The notes beneath the pieces were generated by a model. That model saw only the letters and a list, made by a program, of their open reading frames with translations, made no database searches and was not told the origin of the DNA. Shown here in pieces: positions 19,274 through 24,621 of a stretch of DNA of 24,621 bases (its first letter is position 1; each line of letters opens with the position of its first letter). Origin of the DNA: Rhizophlyctis rosea. Taxonomy: Eukaryota > Chytridiomycota > Chytridiomycetes > Rhizophlyctidales > Rhizophlyctidaceae. The position numbers and the translations under genes are program-made. The stretch is taken from assembly GCA_027596075.1 (NCBI GenBank), contig JADGJC010000468.1, positions 1 to 24,621 on the forward strand. The letters run 5' to 3'.

Positions 19274-22200
19274 TTACATGTACCACCTGCAGAGGGGAGG
19301 AAGGAAGCGAAGAGGGAGATGAAGAAGGTCAGTTCGCTACCCCAAAGCTGCGACGTAATGGAAAGAAAAGGCAAAGACGAAAACACAACACTCACATCAA
19401 CTTCGCCAATTCCTGCTTGACAGGGGCATACATGGCCTCGCCCCTGCTCGTCTCAGACTCCGTGTCGGACCAGTGCTCGCCCTTCGCGTGGAACCTGGCA
19501 CGGCTGGCGACGATGTTGGCGTAGTAGGCAGGCGTCACGATCGAGACGGCGCGAGTCGCACGGGCGTAGCAGTATGCAAGCTTGTAAGTCAAGTCCGTGG
19601 CGACGTCGGAGCCGATGTTGTTTTCGTCGAAGAGAACGTTGTAGTGGCAGGGGCGGGAGGTGCCTTGAAGTCCCGGGTGTGACATGAGGAAGTAATCGAA
19701 CTCCGTTGGGTGACAGATGCCGCTTTCGACGACGGTGCCGGGCATGACGTTGCCAGAGCGGTCGGTGTCGGCCTTGTCAAGTGGGAAGAAGCGGGTGTGG
19801 TGGCGCTTTTGAACAACAATGTAGGTGATGCTGGGCTTGTAGCCTTTCTCCATCCGGTGGCAGGCCTTGCGGATGGCGTTCACTTCTGCCGTCATGACTT
19901 CGCCGAATTGGCCTTCAGAGACACCGTCCCTGTACCAGACGATGCGATCGGGCTTGCGGTTGCAGGTTTGGTAGAACTGTTGGTGGTGTTGTGGGTGGTG
20001 GTGGTGAGGTACGCGTGTGGTGTGGAGTGAAAGTAGGTGGTGGATGAGGTTGGGTATGAGTATGGTTGAGGATGTTGTTGAAGGTGGAGGATACCAAAGG
20101 TGGATGAGGTTGATGTTGGTGGAGGTGGATGAAGAGATTGGCGATGGTGAAGGTGGATGCGGAGGTTGAGGTATGAGATCGAAAAGGGAGGGTGTGCGAA
20201 TGTGGGAAGGGGGATAGGGGGAAAAAGAGGAAGAAGAAGTATTGAGTAAGATGTCGCCCGATGCAACTGACATCATAAAAGCGGAAACCAAAGACAAAAG
20301 ACGGGACAGGGACTTACGTTCTTGAGGAGTTCAATCACCATCAAACTCATCTCATTGTAGATCTCCTGCTGCGGCTTGACCTTGACAGATGCAGCAAACT
20401 TCCCCAACTTCACATCCATACTCCCCACAAGCGCCGCAACGCTCGGCCTCTTGCCCTCCGTCGGCGAAGGATGGGTGACGTCGGCTCCAATGACGATGGT
20501 AGGCGGCTGACCGACAAACGGAAGATCCGAAGGCTTGACAGCGAGGTTGACACCGCCGAGCTTGACGTTCATCTTCAGCGCGACGTTCTGGCAGTACTGC
20601 GTCTTGGCCTGCCCGACGTGCTTGATCTGGACGCACTGGGTAGGAATGCCGAGGACGGTGTCGGAGACGCGCTTGATTTCGGCGTAGAGGGGGACGCCGG
20701 TGTTGGGGAGAATGATGAGGAGGAGTTGAGGGCGAGAGGAGGCGGCGTTGCCGGCTTGCATGAATGCGCTCTTGAGGGCGCCTTCGACGTTGCCGGCCGG
20801 ATTGGCGTAGAGGACGGGCGGGTTGCGGGTTTCGATCTTCATGCCGAGCTTGCCGCATGTGGTGGCGAGTTCTTGGATGAACTTGTCGCGAATGGGAGGA
20901 GGGCAGTCGCGTTCTTGGAGGAAGCAGACGACCCCCCAAGACTTGAGGGAGGCGGGGTTGAGGAACTGTTTGTCTCTGTGGACGATGGTGAGTCCGAGAT
21001 TGGGAGAGGGAGGAAGGAGGGTTGTGAGAGAGAATGAAATGCCGAAGGTTAGTATGATGTAGGCGAAGGTATATATCATCAACATCAAAAGCCGACAGGG
21101 CAACCCACCTGAGATTCCACACCCCCTCCCTCGGAGTCTCCGGCTTGCCATCCAGAGTCCTGCCGCCGCCAAACATCAAAGTCGGTTGCGGCATGACGCG
21201 AGCAGGAACAATCGCAAGGTCGTCGCCGACGTTGATGCCGAACTCCTGCAGATACTCGTTGTCCTTGTAGTCGAAAAGCGCGAGGGCTTGGGAGATCTTC
21301 CCGGCGCGGACGTGTGGAGGTTGGCAGGTGAACTTGATCATCTCCGCGGTTTGACGTTCGTTGAGCTTGCGGGTGTGGCGTTGGCCTTCGACCACGTCGC
21401 AGACTTCCATCGGAAGGAACATGTTCTTGGAGGGGTCGCCGACGACGAGGCTAGGTGAAGGAAGAGGGTAGAAAGGTTGGCGTTAGTGGGTTGTAATGGG
21501 TGGAGACATGTATGAAATGTGGGATGCATCTTGAGACGTACCATGGAAGGTCTGGGTACTGCAACGCCTTGTTGTATGACTTCTGGAAGTACTGGGCGAT
21601 TGTCATCTCGCCAGAGTCGGTGCGGAACTTGGTCGCGTTCGCCGAGTCTGTCGTGAAGGAGTGAAGGTGAAGGGATTGCATTAGGAGTGATGTTCGAAGA
21701 CAAAAGAAGATGATTAACGACAGAAAAGCTTCAACGAAGGATAACCCACCTCCAAGTTTCGCAATGCGGAACTTCTTGTTCTCATTGTGCCCACGGTGCT
21801 TGGTGATGACCCTCAACCCCTTCAAAGTCTTTTCGAGCCTCTGCTTCTTCCTATCATCCAAACCTCTCCTCAAGTTCTCGACCCTCTCGCCCAAGACCTT
21901 ACACATCATAGTGATAAGGTCGCCCGCCTCGTAGAACGCCGTGGAACTGACGTCGATGTTGATTTTCATCGCGTCGCCGGCCGGACGGATGCTCTGGTGG
22001 TAACCGGGCCAGACCTCAGCGCCGCCCTGGAGGGATTGTGCGCCGGCTTGGGTGTAGAACGCGCGACCGACGGTGCTGTAGAGCATGGAGGGCTTGTGGC
22101 GCAGGATGATGTCGAGACACATGATGGCATCGTAGGGAGTGGTCGCGAGACGGCCGGCGAGGAATTCCTTGAGCTGGGCCATGTTGATGGTGGCGACCTT

Positions 22201-22945
22201 CTTGATGCGCATGCGGAAGGTGCGGGGACCGGAGACCTTGCGGCCGGCTGCGCGGGCGGCTTCCCGTTGCTGTTGGATGCGGGCGGTCTCTTCGTCGTCG
22301 TCGCCTTCGGGCTCCTGAGGTAATTGGGAATGAGGAGATGAGCGTGTGTCATGAAGCAGGTTGATATGGTAACGGACAAAACAAAAACTCCAACAGCGAA
22401 ACAACAACGAAGCAGCCCAAATGTCAACATACCTCAACATCGAAGGTCTGAGTCTCGCCGAACGGCAACGGCTTGGCCGAGAACATGTTCTTGCGACCAT
22501 CGAAGACTGGCTTGATGTTGCCGACGTCCTTGCTGCCGCGGTATCTCTCTTCCCAGGCTTTGAAGAGCTTGCGGAGGAAGACGGGCGGGACGTCGGGGGT
22601 GAAGGCGACGTCGTAGTGCGTGACATCGCGCTCCGGAAGAGTGAGGACGTCGAGGTAGTTCGCGCGGACCCTGATGGATGGGAGGTGGAGGAGGGGAAAG
22701 GAGTTGGTTGGGGTGTGAGTTGATGTGTGACGAAGATGTTTCGCGGATATGTAGAAACGACATGACGCCCACCCCCAAAAATGCCTCCGCGGAAAAGACA
22801 AAACCGAAAATCAAATGGCAACAGTAAACACTCACTTAATCTTCTTCCCCTTAGTCCCGACGCCAGGCCTGCGGACGAACTGAACATGCTGGAGCGAGAG
22901 ACGCTCAATCGTCGTGGAGAGTTCCGAAGTTTCCCTCTCGGTCAT
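19274..22945 (-). CDS. AGO: Argonaute (RNA-silencing effector)
   Basis: Argonaute binds small RNAs and uses them to silence matching transcripts. Eight exons join in frame: 22945-22836, 22670-22433, 22314-21750, 21647-21542, 21450-21109, 20975-20318, 19976-19396 and 19286-19274. The product is 870 aa, the normal family length. The N domain spans about 30-190 with an acidic/Gln-rich insert near 117-145, L1 contains [16 protein letters not shown], and PAZ spans about 255-375 with LPCLVVGD and FLPMEVCDV. The MID domain has the 5'-phosphate pocket residues in LYAEIKR, TQCVQ and LKMNVKLGG. The PIWI domain has [11 protein letters not shown] (D619), QQEIYNEM (E658), [11 protein letters not shown] (D690), KRHHTRFF and HPTEFDYF. 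The fourth catalytic position, in [15 protein letters not shown], is Asn 827. The last exon is only 13 nt and adds the typical aromatic C-terminus (LMWYM). The start is the first ATG, and all splice sites are GT-AG. Confidence 0.96.
19977..20317 (-). other. Long low-complexity intron in the PIWI-coding part of Argonaute
   Basis: This 341-bp intron is rich in CCACC, CCTCA and CAACA units in the transcript sense (GGTGG and GATGAGG on the plus strand), with several near-repeats of GGTGGATGAGGTTG on the plus strand. The minus frame stays open through much of it. However, the length is not a multiple of three, and reading into it from the upstream exon meets a stop soon after the donor. Retention would therefore truncate the PIWI domain between the E658 and D690 catalytic residues. 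Confidence 0.75.
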
Positions 22946-23177
22946 TGTGTTGCGAGGTTGATGGGAAGAGTTGGTATCGGGAGGTGATGGGTATGTTATC
23001 GAGGCGAAGAAAGCGAAGAGTTGTTGACGATAGTTGGGTTCTTGATTGGGTTGTTGAGTTGATGTCGAAGGTTGATTGTGTGCTTGTGTTTGGAGAGTAT
23101 CGGAAGTAGCAGGGTGATAGTTTCAAACAAAGAGACGCAGATGAAAAAGGATTCGGGTTGTCTGGGGGATGCCCGTT

Positions 23178-23185
23178 GTTATATA
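23178..23185 (-). promoter_or_regulatory. TATA-like box upstream of Argonaute
   Basis: TATATAAC on the minus strand lies 233-240 bp upstream of the Argonaute ATG, leaving room for a 5' untranslated region of about 200 bp. The stretch between is free of long open frames in the gene's direction. Assignment is by position and sequence only. Confidence 0.4.
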
Positions 23186-23252
23186 TGTTTTGGATTCGAC
23201 GGGGGGATTTGGGTAGAGTTGCTATCGTTTCGTTAGGGCACCAACTGTGAAA

Positions 23253-23399
23253 AAAGTGACAAGTTACTACGTTTTACTCGTGATGTTTCACAATTTTCAC
23301 CATTCCAACACACCATCACCACAACACGATCCAAACATTTAAACACCCATCACATCATGTCAAAATGCGTGGGAAAGTGACAAAATACTATACTTTACT
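23253..23399. repeat. Diverged direct repeat upstream of Argonaute
   Basis: Two 26-bp copies, 23253-23278 and 23374-23399, both start AAAGTGACAA and end TTTACT. They match at 21 of 26 positions and lie 121 bp apart. They sit 300-450 bp upstream of the Argonaute start and could be paired protein-binding sites or remnants of a duplication. Confidence 0.6.
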
Positions 23400-23547
23400 A
23401 TCAAAAACTCACATGTGGCGTGGCTTGTTGTCACAGAAGAACTCACACCGATCCCCAACTGTATCCTACAGCGGCCAACTTGCAAACAAGTAACAAAGTG
23501 TGTGAGTTGTCAAGAACGGACAACAATCCTGTGGGAATGGGGTGCCT

Positions 23548-23750
23548 TGTGAGGACGGGGTTTGACGCGTGTTGATGGGGGTGATTGGAGTGATGGGAGT
23601 CCTTACCGAGTATGCGCAGGAAGAAGCCGAGTGGTGGGGGTCCGTTTGAGTCCTGTGAGAACGGAGTGTCTCGCATGGGAAAGGGGTTTGATGGAAGTGA
23701 TGGGACGTGTTTCAAACTCTTACCGAGCAGGCGGGCTCAGAGGCCCAGCA
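23548..23750. repeat. Imperfect segmental duplication
   Basis: Two stretches share the same order of short blocks: GTGAGGACGGGGTTTGACGC and TTGATGG then GTGATGGGA then CTTACCGAG, against GTGAGAACGGAGTG and GGGGTTTGATGGAAGTGATG and CTTACCGAGC about 110-120 bp later. The blocks are separated by small indels. Non-coding as far as can be seen. Confidence 0.5.
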
Positions 23751-23979
23751 GTCGGGTCCATCAAATACTATCAAATGGTGGGTATCCATGCTGCATGCAA
23801 GTTCTGCGTTCCAAAGAGGCTGATGTGTCGGAGAGCCCCGCAGTTGCGGAGAGCGTTTGCGTGGGAAACACAAGTTCAAGAGAAAATGGTACCTGTCAAA
23901 CTCGGTGCAAGCTCCGTCAAATGTCAAGCGGGCTTTTGGGTCCCATGATATGACAGGGGCTTGGATGTGTGGGAAAACA

Positions 23980-23994
23980 TGACGCGACGCGTCA
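23980..23994. repeat. 15-bp near-perfect palindrome containing ACGCGT
   Basis: TGACGCG and CGCGTCA flank a single central A, giving 7-bp arms. The right half carries ACGCGT, the core recognised by MBF-type cell-cycle factors in fungi. No gene start is close enough to assign a target, so this may be chance. Confidence 0.4.
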
Positions 23995-24621
23995 GCTGTA
24001 CCGCCCCTACCTATTTCATCAATCAGAGAAGGTATCATAACACCTCTGCCCACCCCTGTTCATTCTTCCGCACACATCATACGCAATCCCAGACGCCTCC
24101 AATCATTTGAAGCTCAGACCACCACCACGTGCATCATGGGTAGCCCGACACCCTTGCCGCCAGTCGAGACCGTACCCAAGTTCTAAATCCTCCACAAAGA
24201 GTGTGCAAGTGCACATTGCGAAGGCGCGAAGTCGACATTGAATATGGAATATTTCGGAACACGATGGAGCTGTTCAGCTTGGAGTGATTTCGCATTTGGA
24301 GTGAACAAGTCAAACTCACAACCAAACAATGAGACCCTGAATCCAGCTAAACTCCGCCAGGGTCCTATGGAAGTTGAAGTCCCGCGACATCTGGGATAAA
24401 GGAGGTGTCTTCTTTTGCGCGAGCCAACGAAGTGCACAACGATGCAAGCGCTGCAAAATATAGCGACAACATTCATATATGCAAAAGTTTACATTGCAGA
24501 GAAAAGATAAAGAAACAACCTCTACCTAACGTTCACCAATACCCACCCTTACACCTCCCCCTTTCCCTCCTCCTCCTCACCCCCACCCCCACCATCCACA
24601 CCCTCCTCCGTTTTCCCTCCA
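23995..24621. other. No gene visible; pyrimidine-rich right end
   Basis: No supported coding region. From about 24535 to the edge the plus strand is almost purely C and T, with CTCCTCCTCCTCACCCCCAC-like runs. Such tracts are common in fungal promoters and 5' untranslated regions, so a gene may start beyond the window. That is inference. Confidence 0.35.

Noticed and set aside
20471..21037. 188-codon open frame on the plus strand opposite Argonaute
   Set aside because: It lies exactly antisense to PIWI/MID coding exons, is rich in Gly, Glu, Asp and Ala as expected from the complement of GC-rich codons, and shows no family motif.
20352..21422. 356-codon minus-strand frame across Argonaute exons and an intron
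   Set aside because: Its first part is true Argonaute sequence, but it reads through intron 20976-21108 and then continues in the wrong frame (Arg/Pro-rich); splicing restores the correct frame.
21451..22908. 485-codon minus-strand frame starting [12 protein letters not shown]
   Set aside because: It is a chain of introns and an exon read in one frame. The spliced model from ATG 22945 accounts for the Argonaute parts and the extra residues match intron sequence.

Overview
The window looks like nuclear DNA of a fungus. The recognisable genes are eukaryotic, are split by short GT-AG introns (mostly 45-90 bp), and include a eukaryotic Argonaute, the archaeal/eukaryotic diphthamide methyltransferase DPH5, and SCF-type cullin sequence. 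An early-diverging (chytrid-like) fungus is possible, but the sequence alone does not settle this. Three gene models could be spliced by hand with every junction in frame: DPH5 (+, 3551-4723, 6 exons, 282 aa), a beta-hydroxyacid dehydrogenase of the 3-hydroxyisobutyrate/6-phosphogluconate dehydrogenase superfamily (-, 16901-15114, 8 exons, 329 aa) and Argonaute (-, 22945-19274, 8 exons, 870 aa).

Layout. 1-2100: an unrecognised 3' exon and short coding-like fragments with internal stops, a 16-G run and a minisatellite. 2330-3160: a patch of mobile-element character with a degenerate tRNA-like sequence, a 44-bp tandem duplication, a possible LTR and a broken gag-like start. 3551-4723: DPH5, converging on a minus-strand locus at 8409-4885. 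That locus carries the middle of a CUL1/CDC53-type cullin. The part of the cullin C-terminal to this is absent, and the exons splice in frame into a ubiquitin-like domain ending in RLRGG, followed by about 370 unfamiliar residues. 8410-15113: almost 7 kb with no convincing gene, containing a 27-bp minisatellite and scattered short diverged repeats. 15114-16901: the dehydrogenase. 16902-19273: mostly non-coding, with two exon-like relics and a 12-bp perfect inverted repeat. 19274-22945: Argonaute. 22946-24621: its upstream region, with a TATA-like box, diverged repeats and a pyrimidine-rich end.

The genes do not form one pathway. DPH5 modifies translation elongation factor 2, the dehydrogenase is metabolic, Argonaute is the RNA-silencing effector, and the cullin/ubiquitin locus relates to protein turnover. 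The most unusual item is the cullin fragment/ubiquitin-like fusion. Next is the Argonaute catalytic tetrad, which reads D-E-D-N rather than the D-E-D-H of human AGO2. All coordinates and splice sites were read by eye; no database search was run.
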